DNA of 64,000 nucleotides, taken from contig JAZRVH010000007.1 in the NCBI GenBank assembly GCA_045598965.1, positions 62,001 through 126,000 on the forward strand. Reading direction: 5' to 3'. The first letter of the stretch is position 1. Every line of letters begins with the position of its first letter. This stretch comes from RGIG426 sp045598965 (GTDB lineage: Bacteria > Bacillota > Clostridia > Oscillospirales > Acutalibacteraceae). A model generated the notes under the pieces. It searched no databases. It was not told where the DNA came from and saw nothing but the letters and a program-made list of their open reading frames with translations. A program made the position numbers and the translations under genes. Shown piece by piece: positions 50,639 through 59,803 of the stretch.

Positions 50639-51997
50639 TTAGTCCAAAGCTTCGAAAGCGTCTCGTACGGTACGTACGCCGACGATTTCGATATCGCTGT
50701 GCGGGGCAAGTCCTTTAAGGTTGTGATAGGGTAACAACACTTTTTTGAAGCCCAAACGTGCCGCCTCTGCCACACGGGCATCCGCTTGAGATACCGAACG
50801 GATTTCGCCGGTCAGTCCCACCTCGCCGAAAGCGGCAATCCCTTCGGAGACGGGCTTGTCTTTCAGTGCTGTTACAAGAGCGAGGGCAACGGGAAGCTCG
50901 GCGGCGGGCTCGTTCAACCACAGACCGCCAACCACGTTCATATACGCATCTAAATTCGAGAAGAAATAGCCGGCTCGTTTTTCCAGCACTGCCAACAGTA
51001 ACGCCAATCGATTTTGGTCAAAACCGGTGGACATGCGGCGGGGATTGCCGAATGCGGTGGGGGAAACGAGCCCCTGCACCTCTGCCAAAATCGGGCGAGA
51101 ACCCTCCATAGTACACGCAACGCAGATACCGGACACGTTAACGGGACGGCCGGACAAGAGGGCAAGCGACGGGTTTTCCACCCCGGCAAGTCCTTTGTCC
51201 CGCATCTCAAACATGCCGATTTCGTCGGTGGCTCCGTAGCGGTTTTTCACACAGCGTAAAAGGCGATAACTGGAGTGGCGGTCGCCCTCAAAATACAACA
51301 CGCAGTCAACAATATGTTCCATCACCTTTGGGCCGGCGATAGCCCCGTCTTTATTGACGTGCCCCACGATAAACAGCGGAATATCCGCTGCTTTTACGGC
51401 ACGCATCAAAGCAGAGGTGCATTCCCGTACTTGGGTGACGCTTCCGGGAGAGGAGGCGACGGATTGCAGGCTCATCGTTTGGATGGAGTCGATAATTACG
51501 AGGTCGGGGCTTTCGCTGTCAATCGCCGCCAAAATGGCGTCAATGTCTGTTTCACAAAGAAGAAGCACGTTTTCGCTGTTGACCCCTAAGCGGTCGGCTC
51601 GAAGCTTGATTTGACGGGCGGATTCCTCGCCGGAGACGTAGAGAATACGCTTGTCCGTTCCGAGCGTTTCGCAAATTTGAAGAAGCAAGGTGGATTTGCC
51701 GATTCCGGGGTTGCCGCCGATGAGCATGACACCGCCACGGACAATGCCGCCGCCGAGAACACGGCCAAGCTCGGAAAGTCCCGTTAAAATGCGGGGATCT
51801 TCGGCGGTGGATACATCCTGCAGACGGGTGGGCTTTGCCGCCGCCGTTACGGTGCGTGCCGATGCCGTGGAGGCAACACGCACCTCTTCCTGCACCGTGC
51901 CCCATGCTCCGCAGGTGAAGCATCTTCCGGAGGGCTTTAGGCTCTCCGCTCCGCATTCCGAGCAGATATAGACGGTTTTATTCTTTTGTGCCATCAT
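50639..51997 (-). CDS. radA: DNA repair protein RadA
   Basis: A 452-residue RecA-like branch-migration ATPase. It has the N-terminal zinc finger CSECG...CFTCG, Walker A GGNPGIGKST (about residue 94), the RadA-specific KNRYGATDEIG and a C-terminal Lon-like domain (GLTGEIRSVSQADARVAEA). It promotes recombination intermediates. The length is typical. The amidase gene lies 13 bp upstream. Confidence 0.96.
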   Translation of the reverse strand: MMAQKNKTVYICSECGAESLKPSGRCFTCGAWGTVQEEVRVASTASARTVTAAAKPTRLQDVSTAEDPRILTGLSELGRVLGGGIVRGGVMLIGGNPGIGKSTLLLQICETLGTDKRILYVSGEESARQIKLRADRLGVNSENVLLLCETDIDAILAAIDSESPDLVIIDSIQTMSLQSVASSPGSVTQVRECTSALMRAVKAADIPLFIVGHVNKDGAIAGPKVMEHIVDCVLYFEGDRHSSYRLLRCVKNRYGATDEIGMFEMRDKGLAGVENPSLALLSGRPVNVSGICVACTMEGSRPILAEVQGLVSPTAFGNPRRMSTGFDQNRLALLLAVLEKRAGYFFSNLDAYMNVVGGLWLNEPAAELPVALALVTALKDKPVSEGIAAFGEVGLTGEIRSVSQADARVAEAARLGFKKVLLPYHNLKGLAPHSDIEIVGVRTVRDAFEALD

Positions 51998-52010
51998 CGG
52001 TCACATCCTT

Positions 52011-52703
52011 TCAAGGTGCATAATCAAGCACCCCACAGCAAAGAGAAAAGGCCACGTCCTTTCGGTAGTCGGCGTCGTTGAGCAACAAGAATTCGTCGGG
52101 ATTGCTCAAAAACCCGCACTCCGCCAAAACGGCGGGCGTTGTTGTCTTATATAGCAAAAATACATTGCGGTCGCCGGTTTTCAGTTCACGGGTGTTGTTC
52201 GGCTGAAGCAGGCGAGTAAGCGAGGATTTTAGGGATTGTGCCAGCGTTTCGCTTGCGGGAGCGTTTTTGGAATAGAAAAATTGTGCTCCGTGGCAGGCGG
52301 TGTCGCCGAATTTATTTTGGTGAATGGCAATCACCAAATCGGCGTTGTTGTATAGGGCAAGTCGAGCGTTCATATCGCTTGATTTGCGGGCACGAAGTGA
52401 GTCTCCCGTGCCGAGGCCGGTATCCGTCTCACGAGTGACGGCAACCCGATATCCGCAAAAGCGGAGCATATCCTGCAACGTCAAGGTGATATCCAGATTG
52501 ATATCTTTTTCGGTGGTGCCGTCGGGGGCGACGGCACCGCCATCCTCGCCGCCGTGACCGGCATCCAGCAAAATCAGAGGACGGCAGTCGGCAGGGATGT
52601 TGACGCTTTGGTCTTGACGAACGCCGATGGTAACCGCAAAAAGCACCACGGCACATTCGATGAGTATACTCCAAAACAAGGCGGCTTTATACGATGATTT
52701 CAT
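52011..52703 (-). CDS. cwlD: N-acetylmuramoyl-L-alanine amidase, CwlD-like
   Basis: A 230-residue amidase_3 enzyme with an N-terminal membrane anchor (ALFWSILIECAVVLFAVTIG). Zinc ligands are in LLDAGHGGEDGG (His), TTEKDINL (Glu) and VIAIHQN (His), and the catalytic Glu in LAECGFLSNPDE. Size and layout fit CwlD, which starts muramic-delta-lactam formation in spore cortex, but a vegetative amidase is possible. The ATG at 52703 has GGGAGGGAG upstream. Confidence 0.85.
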   Translation of the reverse strand: MKSSYKAALFWSILIECAVVLFAVTIGVRQDQSVNIPADCRPLILLDAGHGGEDGGAVAPDGTTEKDINLDITLTLQDMLRFCGYRVAVTRETDTGLGTGDSLRARKSSDMNARLALYNNADLVIAIHQNKFGDTACHGAQFFYSKNAPASETLAQSLKSSLTRLLQPNNTRELKTGDRNVFLLYKTTTPAVLAECGFLSNPDEFLLLNDADYRKDVAFSLCCGVLDYAP

Positions 52704-52711
52704 AATGCTCC

Positions 52712-52734
52712 CTCCCATACAAAAGGTATGGGAG
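52712..52734 (-). promoter_or_regulatory. Hairpin overlapping the amidase ribosome binding site
   Basis: CTCCCATAC (52712-52720) pairs with GTATGGGAG (52726-52734). On the minus-strand transcript the second half of the stem contains GGGAG of the Shine-Dalgarno region, so folding could limit translation. There is no T-run, so it is not a terminator. Confidence 0.45.
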
Positions 52735-52744
52735 CGGGCGAAAA

Positions 52745-53515
52745 TTATACCCGACGGGATTTTTTCTTTCTCTTTTTCTTGCCTTTATAGAGAATTTTGT
52801 CCCGAAGCAGGATATCTTTGGAGCCTAAGAGATACGCAAAATGTGTGGTGAGGGGTTTGAGTGCCATTAGCGGAAGCATGGCAAAGGGAACCCACCACGC
52901 CATCGCCGCACTGTCGGCAGAGGGCATCATAGCAGTGACAACGGGGAACCAAGGTGCCATCAGCAGCTTAAAGGTGCCTGCAAAGGTTGCCTTGAACATT
53001 CCGAGCTTGCTCATAATCAACGCCATCCATGCGATACAAAGCGGCAGGGTGGCAAAAGCTCCGGCACGCAGACCAAACCACTTGTCAAAGCCGGTGTCCG
53101 AAGCATTTTGTTCATCCTTTCGTCCCTGCTCCCACGCCGAGACATACAGCATAGATACGTACATCCCGAGCATACAGATTTCGGACAGAATAAAGGAAAG
53201 AACCTTGAGCCAAGTGGGCATTTCGGTGCGAATGGCTTGCCGATAATACATGGATTCGGCGGCGGTAGTGCCGGTGCCGGTTTCGGTGGTGGAGGTAGCG
53301 TCCTCTAAGGTGCTCATTTCATCGAAATAGTAGTCACCCATATTAGTAAGCGAACCGTCCTCCTCTTGATGATAGACGGTGTATCCCTCCTGCTTTGTGC
53401 CGACGGCGGTGAAAATAAAGCCGAAGGACAGATAAACAATCATACACAAAACGGCGGCGATAACGGCACGTAAAAACAGCTTGCCTCCAAATTGTGAAAG
53501 GGTGGTTTTTTGCAT
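52745..53515 (-). CDS. Membrane protein of unknown function
   Basis: A 256-residue membrane protein with about four or five hydrophobic segments (LFLRAVIAAVLCMIVYLSFG first) and an extracytosolic Thr-rich loop (TSTTETGTGTTAAES). It ends in a very basic tail, KGKKKRKKKSRRV. The ATG at 53515 has GAGGAG upstream; longer in-frame starts overlap the pseudokinase gene. It follows that gene by 4 bp and may work with it. Confidence 0.8.
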   Translation of the reverse strand: MQKTTLSQFGGKLFLRAVIAAVLCMIVYLSFGFIFTAVGTKQEGYTVYHQEEDGSLTNMGDYYFDEMSTLEDATSTTETGTGTTAAESMYYRQAIRTEMPTWLKVLSFILSEICMLGMYVSMLYVSAWEQGRKDEQNASDTGFDKWFGLRAGAFATLPLCIAWMALIMSKLGMFKATFAGTFKLLMAPWFPVVTAMMPSADSAAMAWWVPFAMLPLMALKPLTTHFAYLLGSKDILLRDKILYKGKKKRKKKSRRV

Positions 53516-53519
53516 AGTG

Positions 53520-55259
53520 TTACTCCTCGTTGTTTTCTTCGTCGATTTCCGCTTCGTCGTCATCTTCGATGATGACATCGTCTTGTGACGGTTCATCCGA
53601 CACCTCTTGCGTGGCGGTGGTGGTCGGCGTGTTGTTGACACGCAACGTGACTTTGTTGCCGTTGATGGGTTCGGTGCCGGCTTCCGGCCAGGTGCCAAAC
53701 ACACATCCGACATCGACCGACGTATCGGCACCTTTGGAAATTTCCACACGGAAGCCCAGTGCTTCCAGATAGATTTTTGCGTGTTCTGCTTTCCAACCGG
53801 TCACATCCGGCACGGCGGTGCGGGCTTTGCCGGCACTCAGATATACCGAGATGGTGGTGCCGTCCGGCACGGGTGCCCCCGCAACGGGGTTTTGTGCCAC
53901 GATATAGCCGGCGGGAACAGAATCGCTGTACTGATATCCGATAATGACGACGGGATAGAGGTCGGATACTCGCTGTCCATCCTCAATGGGGAGTGCGTAG
54001 TAATCCACCTTGCCGTCGGATAAATCGGGGGCAAAGGAGACGGGTCCTTGGGATTCGGTAGCGGTGGGTTTTTCCGTCTCGGTGGCGGTGGGGACGGGAA
54101 GGGAACTTGTGTTGTTGTCTTTTGGCGTGGGATTGCGGAATTTGCCCCACAGAATGACACCGACAACAATCAAGATAATCGCCAACAGTGCACACAGCAG
54201 AATGGCGTATTTTTTGCCGGTAGAGCTTTTGGGCATCTTTTTCTCCCGTTGTTCACCGGAGGTCATTGCCTCCGCTTCTTGAGCGAGAGCGGAGACGACC
54301 ATACCCGTAGAAAGGCGGTCACGCAGTTCGGTAAGAGTGGGAATGCGGACTTTGGCGTCGGGGTGCAACGCATCCGCTAATGTTTCCGCTACGTGCTCCG
54401 GTAAAGCGTTTGCTACCTCAGTGGGCATAAACAAATCGCCGCCGTCGTCTGCTCGGTGGGCACCGTCGGGCGGGGTACTTCCGGTCAATGCACGGAAAAT
54501 GGCGGCGGCAACGCCGTACACATCTGCCGCCGCTCCGACGGGTTTGCTCAGGGTGTATTGCTCAGGTGCGGCATAGCCGGTGGCAAGCTGAGGCTCCACC
54601 AAATCGTTTTCACGACGCACCTCGGTTAAATCAAATCCGGTAAGACGCAGGCGACCGCTTTCGTCCAAAAGCAGGTTCTGCGGGCAAATGGCAAGGTGAT
54701 ACAGCCCCGCCGTGTGGCAGGAGATGAGGGAGGAGAGGAACGGCAAAAACAGTTTGCGAGTGTCGTTCCACGAAAGCCGACCGTTGTTTTGGGCTAAAAG
54801 CTCCGTCAGCGTGTGGGGCTCTAAGTATTCCGACACGGTGTAGGCGGTGCCGTTTTGCTTAAACAAGTCGTATACGGGGAGCATTAACGACAAATCCCGC
54901 AGCTTGGCAAGCATACGTCCCTGCTTTTCGAATTCCTCCATCAAAAGGTCGAATTCCTCTTGATTTTGCTCGTGGGGGCAGACCGCACCGGCATCGGTGC
55001 GGCGACAATACGCCTCCGGCATAAATTCCCGTAAATACACGGGGCAGTCACCGACGTTGTCATACGCAATATAGGTGGCGGTGGTGCCGGAAAAAGACAG
55101 CACTCGTCCCACGGTATACCGCTCGGCAAGCACCATTCCCGCCGGTAAGTACTCGTCCGGATTGCTCCCGTCAGACGGATAGCCGCAAACGGGACAAGTC
55201 TCGGAATCGGCGGTGTAGATATTCATACAACCGAAGCAACGTCGTTCGGAAAATTGCAT
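53520..55259 (-). CDS. PASTA-domain Ser/Thr pseudokinase with N-terminal zinc ribbon
   Basis: A 579-residue membrane protein. Residues 8-26 form a zinc ribbon (CFGC...CPVCGYP). The kinase-like domain (about 45-320) lacks key residues: the VAIK Lys is Arg in VYLREFMP, HRD is HLA in YHLAICPQN, and DFG is GFD in LRLTGFDLTE. Then come a membrane segment (YAILLCALLAIILIVVGVIL) and two PASTA-like domains (DSVPAGYIVAQNPVAG; VPDVTGWKAEHAK) that could bind cell-wall fragments. It is probably a non-catalytic sensor or scaffold. AAAAGGAGG precedes the ATG. Confidence 0.88.
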   Translation of the reverse strand: MQFSERRCFGCMNIYTADSETCPVCGYPSDGSNPDEYLPAGMVLAERYTVGRVLSFSGTTATYIAYDNVGDCPVYLREFMPEAYCRRTDAGAVCPHEQNQEEFDLLMEEFEKQGRMLAKLRDLSLMLPVYDLFKQNGTAYTVSEYLEPHTLTELLAQNNGRLSWNDTRKLFLPFLSSLISCHTAGLYHLAICPQNLLLDESGRLRLTGFDLTEVRRENDLVEPQLATGYAAPEQYTLSKPVGAAADVYGVAAAIFRALTGSTPPDGAHRADDGGDLFMPTEVANALPEHVAETLADALHPDAKVRIPTLTELRDRLSTGMVVSALAQEAEAMTSGEQREKKMPKSSTGKKYAILLCALLAIILIVVGVILWGKFRNPTPKDNNTSSLPVPTATETEKPTATESQGPVSFAPDLSDGKVDYYALPIEDGQRVSDLYPVVIIGYQYSDSVPAGYIVAQNPVAGAPVPDGTTISVYLSAGKARTAVPDVTGWKAEHAKIYLEALGFRVEISKGADTSVDVGCVFGTWPEAGTEPINGNKVTLRVNNTPTTTATQEVSDEPSQDDVIIEDDDEAEIDEENNEE

Positions 55260-55301
55260 AAAAAGTGCCTCCTTTTCGAAGCAAAAAATAGAATGAAAAA
55301 A

Positions 55302-56273
55302 TCAGTTTTCGCCGGATAAACGGCGTTCCAATTTAGCCTGACGAATATCGTCACCCATAAAGTGCAACGATACGTAGGTTCCAAGCACCCTCGAGGCAAT
55401 GGCGTCGCCGTAGCGAGGTGCCCAATCAGCGGCGGTGAGGTTGGTGCTGATAATAGTGGGAAGTCCCGCAAGCATTCGCCCGTTGAGAATATCGTAAAGG
55501 GCGGCGTTGGTAAAGGCGGTGGACATCTCGGTGCCCAAATCGTCCAAAATCAACAGGTCGCAGTCAAGAAGAGCTTCCTCGGTGTTGCCCTCCGCTCTGC
55601 CGAAATGCTCTTTTTCCAGCTTGCGTAAAAGCGTGGGTGTTGGGCCGTAGATTACGGAAAATCCACGCTCGGTGGCGAGCTGTGCAATGGCGAGAGCCGC
55701 ATGCGTTTTGCCGATGCCGGTGGGACCGAACAGCAACAAGCTGTCAACGGAGAGGTCAAACTGTTCACCGTAGGCACGGCAAAAGTCGAATACGTCCTGC
55801 ATATGAGAGCGAACGTCGTCGCTGTAAAACCCTAAATCAATCGAGTCAAAGTCGGTGAGCTTCATTCCGGTGGTTTTGGACAGTTCCTCGCAGGCATAGC
55901 GGGCGAGCAATGCTTTATGACAGGTGCACAGCCCGTTGCCGTTGAAGCCGGTGTCCTCGCACAGCGGGCAGGTGTAAACGGGGGAAAAATCCGTTCCGGT
56001 TTCGCCGGCGGCGGCAATCAAGGCGGCCAATTCCTTTTGAGCCTGCTCGTTTTCGGCTTGAGCGGTGGCAAGAGCTTTTTTTACGTCGCCTCCCGCTAAA
56101 ACGATGTGGGCAATTTTGGCGGCAGATGCCGCCATACGGCGTTCGCAATCGGCGGCTTTCGGCTGTTTTTGCAGTATGCGAGTTCGACGGGCAAGAGCGT
56201 GCATCTCCGCCTGCTGGCGGCGATGTGCCAACTCGTCGGCGGCACGCAAATATATCTCACGGCTGTATCCCAT
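55302..56273 (-). CDS. DnaC-like helicase loader ATPase
   Basis: A 323-residue AAA+ ATPase of the DnaC/DnaI group. A Cys cluster CPLCEDTGF...CTC (about residues 101-117) resembles the zinc-binding part of DnaI. Walker A is FGPTGIGKTHAA (about 188) and Walker B is DLLILDDLGTE. It loads the replicative helicase. Its ATG directly follows the dnaD stop codon. Confidence 0.88.
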   Translation of the reverse strand: MGYSREIYLRAADELAHRRQQAEMHALARRTRILQKQPKAADCERRMAASAAKIAHIVLAGGDVKKALATAQAENEQAQKELAALIAAAGETGTDFSPVYTCPLCEDTGFNGNGLCTCHKALLARYACEELSKTTGMKLTDFDSIDLGFYSDDVRSHMQDVFDFCRAYGEQFDLSVDSLLLFGPTGIGKTHAALAIAQLATERGFSVIYGPTPTLLRKLEKEHFGRAEGNTEEALLDCDLLILDDLGTEMSTAFTNAALYDILNGRMLAGLPTIISTNLTAADWAPRYGDAIASRVLGTYVSLHFMGDDIRQAKLERRLSGEN

Positions 56274-57344
56274 TTATTGACCCTTCTTTCTGAAACGGGG
56301 GGTGCTCCCCGCAATCATTTTCTCGTATTTTTCCACATCAAAGCCGCCGTTCTCAGACTTTTTGGTGGGGCGAGGTGCGGCTTTTTTTGTTGTTCCCACC
56401 ATTTCGGGGGAGGTAATGCCGTCCTCGTGCCATGCACATAACAGACGGTCCATATAGGCGGCTTGAAACTTGCCGGTTTTTTCAAAGCATTTGGTATACG
56501 CCAGGGAGAGGAGCGGTTGTTTTTGCTTAAATTCATAAATCCACTTTTCCGCCAAATCCTTTTGGGAGACGGTGGGGCGTTCTATGGATAAAGACAGCCA
56601 ATCGGCAAGCTTTTTCCACGCCTTTTCTCGGCGTTCTAAATGACAGAGATAACGGTCAGCGGCATCAATGGTGTTGATGCCCTGCTCTTCCCATGAACGG
56701 GCGACCGTTTGGACATAGCTGACACGTTTTTTGTCGTTTTTCACCGTGTAGGCGACAATCATAATCAGTACTTCCGTGGGAAGGGTTGTCTCCTCGCACA
56801 AGTCCAATAAGCGGTCTTGGTCAGAGCGGGAGAGGGTTTTGCCGAATCGTGCCTCGACGGTGTGCAGTAACTCGACAAATTCTTTTTGGCTAACCGTTCG
56901 CTTGGGCGGTGTTGCTTTTTCGGTAGAGAGGGTTTTTACCACCGGCGACGGTTTCGGAATTTCCGTTTCCGTGACAGTGGACACACTCTCGTTTGACGAA
57001 CTGTTCATTTTTGCCGTCAACTCACGCACGGCCGCCGCCACAGAGCTTTCGGGGTCGACGGTGTTCGGGCTTTTCGCCGAACTGGCCGTCGATTTGTTTG
57101 ACGATTTATCCGAAACCAGTACGCCCTCTGCCTCCCAAAAGGCAAGAGCATCCGCACAGTCGGCTTCGGTGATGCGGCCACCTAAGGCGGCAGAACAGGT
57201 GGCGGCATCCACGTCGGACCGGCCGCAGGTGGCTATCCAGACGAGAACCTTAAGCTGTGTGAAGGTAGCCATTTTCAAAGCGTCTCCCGCTTTTTTGGGG
57301 AATATAGCCGCATTGCAAAGCTCCTTGCTGTTCCAAACGTACAT
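56274..57344 (-). CDS. DnaD domain replication initiation protein
   Basis: A 356-residue protein. The N-terminal winged-helix-like part (TFTQLKVLVWIATCGRSDVD) is followed by a Ser/Thr-rich linker and two DnaD/DnaB_2-like helical repeats: VEARFGKTLSRSDQDRLLDL...SWEEQGINT, and TKCFEKTGKFQAAYMDRLLCAWHEDGI. DnaD acts with the DnaC/DnaI loader at origins and restart sites, consistent with the gene order. AAAGGAGG precedes the ATG at 57344. Confidence 0.9.
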   Translation of the reverse strand: MYVWNSKELCNAAIFPKKAGDALKMATFTQLKVLVWIATCGRSDVDAATCSAALGGRITEADCADALAFWEAEGVLVSDKSSNKSTASSAKSPNTVDPESSVAAAVRELTAKMNSSSNESVSTVTETEIPKPSPVVKTLSTEKATPPKRTVSQKEFVELLHTVEARFGKTLSRSDQDRLLDLCEETTLPTEVLIMIVAYTVKNDKKRVSYVQTVARSWEEQGINTIDAADRYLCHLERREKAWKKLADWLSLSIERPTVSQKDLAEKWIYEFKQKQPLLSLAYTKCFEKTGKFQAAYMDRLLCAWHEDGITSPEMVGTTKKAAPRPTKKSENGGFDVEKYEKMIAGSTPRFRKKGQ

Positions 57345-57536
57345 TTTGCCGCCTCCTTTACGTAAAATTTTTGTATTTGAAACACACGGGCATATATTAT
57401 ACACCATTTTATAGTGGTGTGCAAGACCTAAAACGGGACAATCTATCTTTTGCGAGAAAAAATCGCACAAAACAGCGGAAAAATGGGGCGAAAAACAACT
57501 TTTTGAAAAAAATTCGAAAAAGTTCGAAAATTTTTG

Positions 57537-57565
57537 TTGCATTTTGAAAAATGATGTGATATACT
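57537..57565 (+). promoter_or_regulatory. Promoter of rpmE
   Basis: TTGCAT (57537-57542), 17 bp, TATACT (57560-57565). Transcription should begin near 57572, directly at the leader hairpin. Confidence 0.8.
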
Positions 57566-57571
57566 CCTAAT

Positions 57572-57612
57572 GTTGACCTCGTTTTTGGGGTCGACGGCAA
57601 TGAAACGAGGTG
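57572..57612 (+). ncRNA. rpmE leader hairpin, possible L31 autoregulatory element
   Basis: CCTCGTTT (57577-57584) pairs perfectly with AAACGAGG (57603-57610), which contains the GAGG ribosome binding site of rpmE. An alternative pairing, GTTGACC (57572-57578) with GGTCGAC (57588-57594), would free it. Leaders that let ribosomal protein L31 repress its own translation are known in Firmicutes; I cannot verify a match to their consensus. Confidence 0.6.
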
Positions 57613-57618
57613 ATTTCC

Positions 57619-57816
57619 GTGAAAGAAAATATCCATCCCGATTACAAGCAGACGACCATCACTTGTGCTTGCGGCGAAGTGATTGAAACGGGCTCCACGA
57701 AAGAGAATATCCGTGTGGAGATCTGCTCCAAATGCCATCCGTTCTTCACCGGCAAACAAAAACTGGTGGATACCGGCGGCCGTGTGGATCGTTTCAAAAA
57801 ACGTTTCGGTATGTAA
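57619..57816 (+). CDS. rpmE: 50S ribosomal protein L31
   Basis: A 65-residue ribosomal protein, starting KENIHPDYKQTTITCACGEV and containing the zinc-type C-x-C...C-x2-C set (CAC, CSKC; C16, C18, C37, C40). It is therefore the zinc-binding (C+) form of L31. The GTG at 57619 is correctly spaced from CGAGGTG. It has its own promoter, a leader hairpin and a terminator. Confidence 0.95.
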   Translation: MKENIHPDYKQTTITCACGEVIETGSTKENIRVEICSKCHPFFTGKQKLVDTGGRVDRFKKRFGM

Positions 57817-57841
57817 TATCGGCGAACAGTCAAGCTTAAAG

Positions 57842-57921
57842 ACGGGCTGCGACAAAAGAGGAATACCCTCTCCGCTTTCGGAGATGGTTGTGTTCGTTTT
57901 TTGTGGCAGCCCGTTTTATTC
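57842..57921 (+). terminator. Large terminator after rpmE
   Basis: ACGGGCTGC (57842-57850) pairs with GCAGCCCGT (57906-57914), extended by ACAAAA/TTTTTGT and holding inner stems (GAGG/CCTC; TCTCCG/CGGAGA), then TTTTATT. Confidence 0.85.
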
Positions 57922-57939
57922 TCAAGAACGGAGGTGACC

Positions 57940-58596
57940 GTGTTGAACGGTGAAATGCGTACAGTAAAGACTCCCGCAACCGCAGAGTTTACCGAACGCC
58001 GTTCTCGCTTTATCGGGGTGTTACAGCCCGCAGAGACGGCACAGCAAGCACAGGATTTTTTGGAAAAACTTCGTCGAGAGCATCGGGATGCACGGCACGT
58101 TTGTTTTGCCTATCGCACCGCAGACGGCACCAAGTTTTCGGATGACGGCGAACCGGCAGGAACGGCGGGACAACCGCTTATGCAGGTGTTAGAGCACAAG
58201 GAACTTGAAAATTGCGTGTTGGCGGTGGTACGGTATTTCGGCGGAATTTTGCTTGGAGCCGGCGGACTGCTTCGTGCGTATTCTCACACGGGCTCTCTCA
58301 CCGTGCAGGAGGCACAGATTGTTTCGATGCATCACTGCAAAACCTATGAAATCGTCTGCGATTACGGAGCGTATGGCTTCATTCGCCCGCTTCTTGAGCA
58401 GAAAGGTGTTTTGCTTGACAGCGATTTCGGCGAAGCGGTGACAATGGTTGCCGCCCTGCCGCCCGCTCAGGTGGAAACAGTCAATGCCGTGATTACCGAG
58501 CAAACGGCCGGCCGTTTTTGCGGAAATGTGACGGGAGATTGTTTGATTCCCTTTGAAGAAAAGGACGAAAAACAGGACGAAACGAGTAAAAAATAA
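57940..58596 (+). CDS. YigZ/IMPACT family protein
   Basis: A 218-residue protein with the UPF0029/IMPACT domain: RSRFIGVLQPAETAQQAQDF, DARHVCFAYR, FSDDGEPAGTAGQPLMQVLE and VVRYFGGILLGAGGLLRAYS. YigZ-like proteins are cytosolic and linked to translation or stress, but with no established reaction. The GTG at 57940 has GGAGG 5 bases upstream; a TTG at 57943 is equally possible. Confidence 0.9.
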   Translation: MLNGEMRTVKTPATAEFTERRSRFIGVLQPAETAQQAQDFLEKLRREHRDARHVCFAYRTADGTKFSDDGEPAGTAGQPLMQVLEHKELENCVLAVVRYFGGILLGAGGLLRAYSHTGSLTVQEAQIVSMHHCKTYEIVCDYGAYGFIRPLLEQKGVLLDSDFGEAVTMVAALPPAQVETVNAVITEQTAGRFCGNVTGDCLIPFEEKDEKQDETSKK

Positions 58597-58602
58597 AAAA
58601 AT

Positions 58603-58648
58603 CGCAAATTTTTTTGTTCTTTTCAAAGGAATTTGCGTTTTTTTTTCG
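58603..58648 (+). terminator. Terminator after the YigZ-like gene
   Basis: CGCAAATT (58603-58610) pairs with AATTTGCG (58630-58637), followed by a run of nine or more T. Confidence 0.8.
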
Positions 58649-58741
58649 TATAAGTAAGTGGAAAGTGTTTTGCGGTCGAATTCTGTCCCGCTAAAAGGAC
58701 ACTTTTTGTGATACAATCCACCCAAAGAAGGAGAGAGAAAC

Positions 58742-59746
58742 GTGACGGTACGTGAGGAATACGAGCAGCTTGAACAGCAGATTTTGGCTCCCTATGCGGC
58801 TCTTGCGGTGAACAGCCGTGGGAGAGAGCGTGAGGAAACGCCCTGCCCGTATCGCACGGTGTATCAGCGTGACCGTGACCGAGTGATTCATTCCAAGTCT
58901 TTTCGCCGGTTAAAACACAAAACCCAGGTGTTTTTGTCGCCGGAGGGAGACCACTATCGCACTCGCCTTACCCACACGTTGGAGGTTTCTCAAATTGCCC
59001 GAACGATTGCCCGGGCATTACACTTGAATGAGGATTTGACCGAGGCGATTTCTCTTGCTCACGATTTGGGACACACCCCATTCGGTCATGCCGGCGAACG
59101 GGCACTCAATGAACTGCTCGACGGCGGATTTCGCCACTATGAACACAGTGTTCGGGTGGTGGAAAAGTTAGAGCACGATGGCAAGGGGCTCAACTTGACA
59201 GCCGAAGTGCGTGACGGTATTCTCTGTCACACCAAAGGGGCAACGGCGATGACGCTTGAGGGTCGAATCGTTCGCTTTGCCGACCAAATTGCCTATATAA
59301 ACCACGACTTGGATGATGCGATGCGTGCCGGCGTGATGAGCGAAAGCGACATTCCCGCCGATGTGCGTACGCTTTTGGGCGAGACCCGTTCCCAGCGGCT
59401 CGATTGCCTTATCGGCAACGTGATTAAAGCCAGCGACGGTACGGATATTCGCATGGCACCGGCGGTGTATGAGGCGTTTTCCGCTTTACATAAGACGATG
59501 TTTGACAAGCTGTACTACAACCCTGTGGTAAAAGGGGAGGAGACGAAAGCCGTTGCCTTGTTGCAGACCTTGTTTGAATATTTTGTGAAAAACCCGGGCG
59601 AAATGCCGCCGGAGTTTGCGGCAATCGCCACGGCAGAGGGAGCCCCTCGTGCCGCCGCCGATTACGTGGCAAGTATGACCGATAACTACGTTCTCGGGGT
59701 GTATGACAGCCTGTTTGTTCCACGCAGTTGGACGTTTAAGGCGTAA
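58742..59746 (+). CDS. dgt: dGTPase-like deoxynucleotide triphosphohydrolase
   Basis: A 334-residue HD-domain protein. The HD motif reads YRTRLTHTLEVSQIARTIAR (His), AISLAHDLGHTPFGHAGE (HD) and FADQIAYINHDLDDA (Asp), the Dgt/SAMHD1 pattern. It hydrolyses dNTPs to nucleosides and triphosphate. In clostridia this gene is usually just upstream of dnaG-rpoD, as here. The start is a GTG after AAGGAGAG. Confidence 0.92.
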   Translation: MTVREEYEQLEQQILAPYAALAVNSRGREREETPCPYRTVYQRDRDRVIHSKSFRRLKHKTQVFLSPEGDHYRTRLTHTLEVSQIARTIARALHLNEDLTEAISLAHDLGHTPFGHAGERALNELLDGGFRHYEHSVRVVEKLEHDGKGLNLTAEVRDGILCHTKGATAMTLEGRIVRFADQIAYINHDLDDAMRAGVMSESDIPADVRTLLGETRSQRLDCLIGNVIKASDGTDIRMAPAVYEAFSALHKTMFDKLYYNPVVKGEETKAVALLQTLFEYFVKNPGEMPPEFAAIATAEGAPRAAADYVASMTDNYVLGVYDSLFVPRSWTFKA

Positions 59747-59803
59747 AGCACCACCCCTTTGCAAAGGAAAGTTACTTTACTGTGATGAAAGGAGGAACCG
59801 AAG

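Noticed and set aside
59756..59767. Perfect palindrome CCTTTGCAAAGG between dgt and dnaG
   Set aside because: A single short palindrome with no second copy or linked regulator, and genes on both sides are housekeeping; too little to call an operator.
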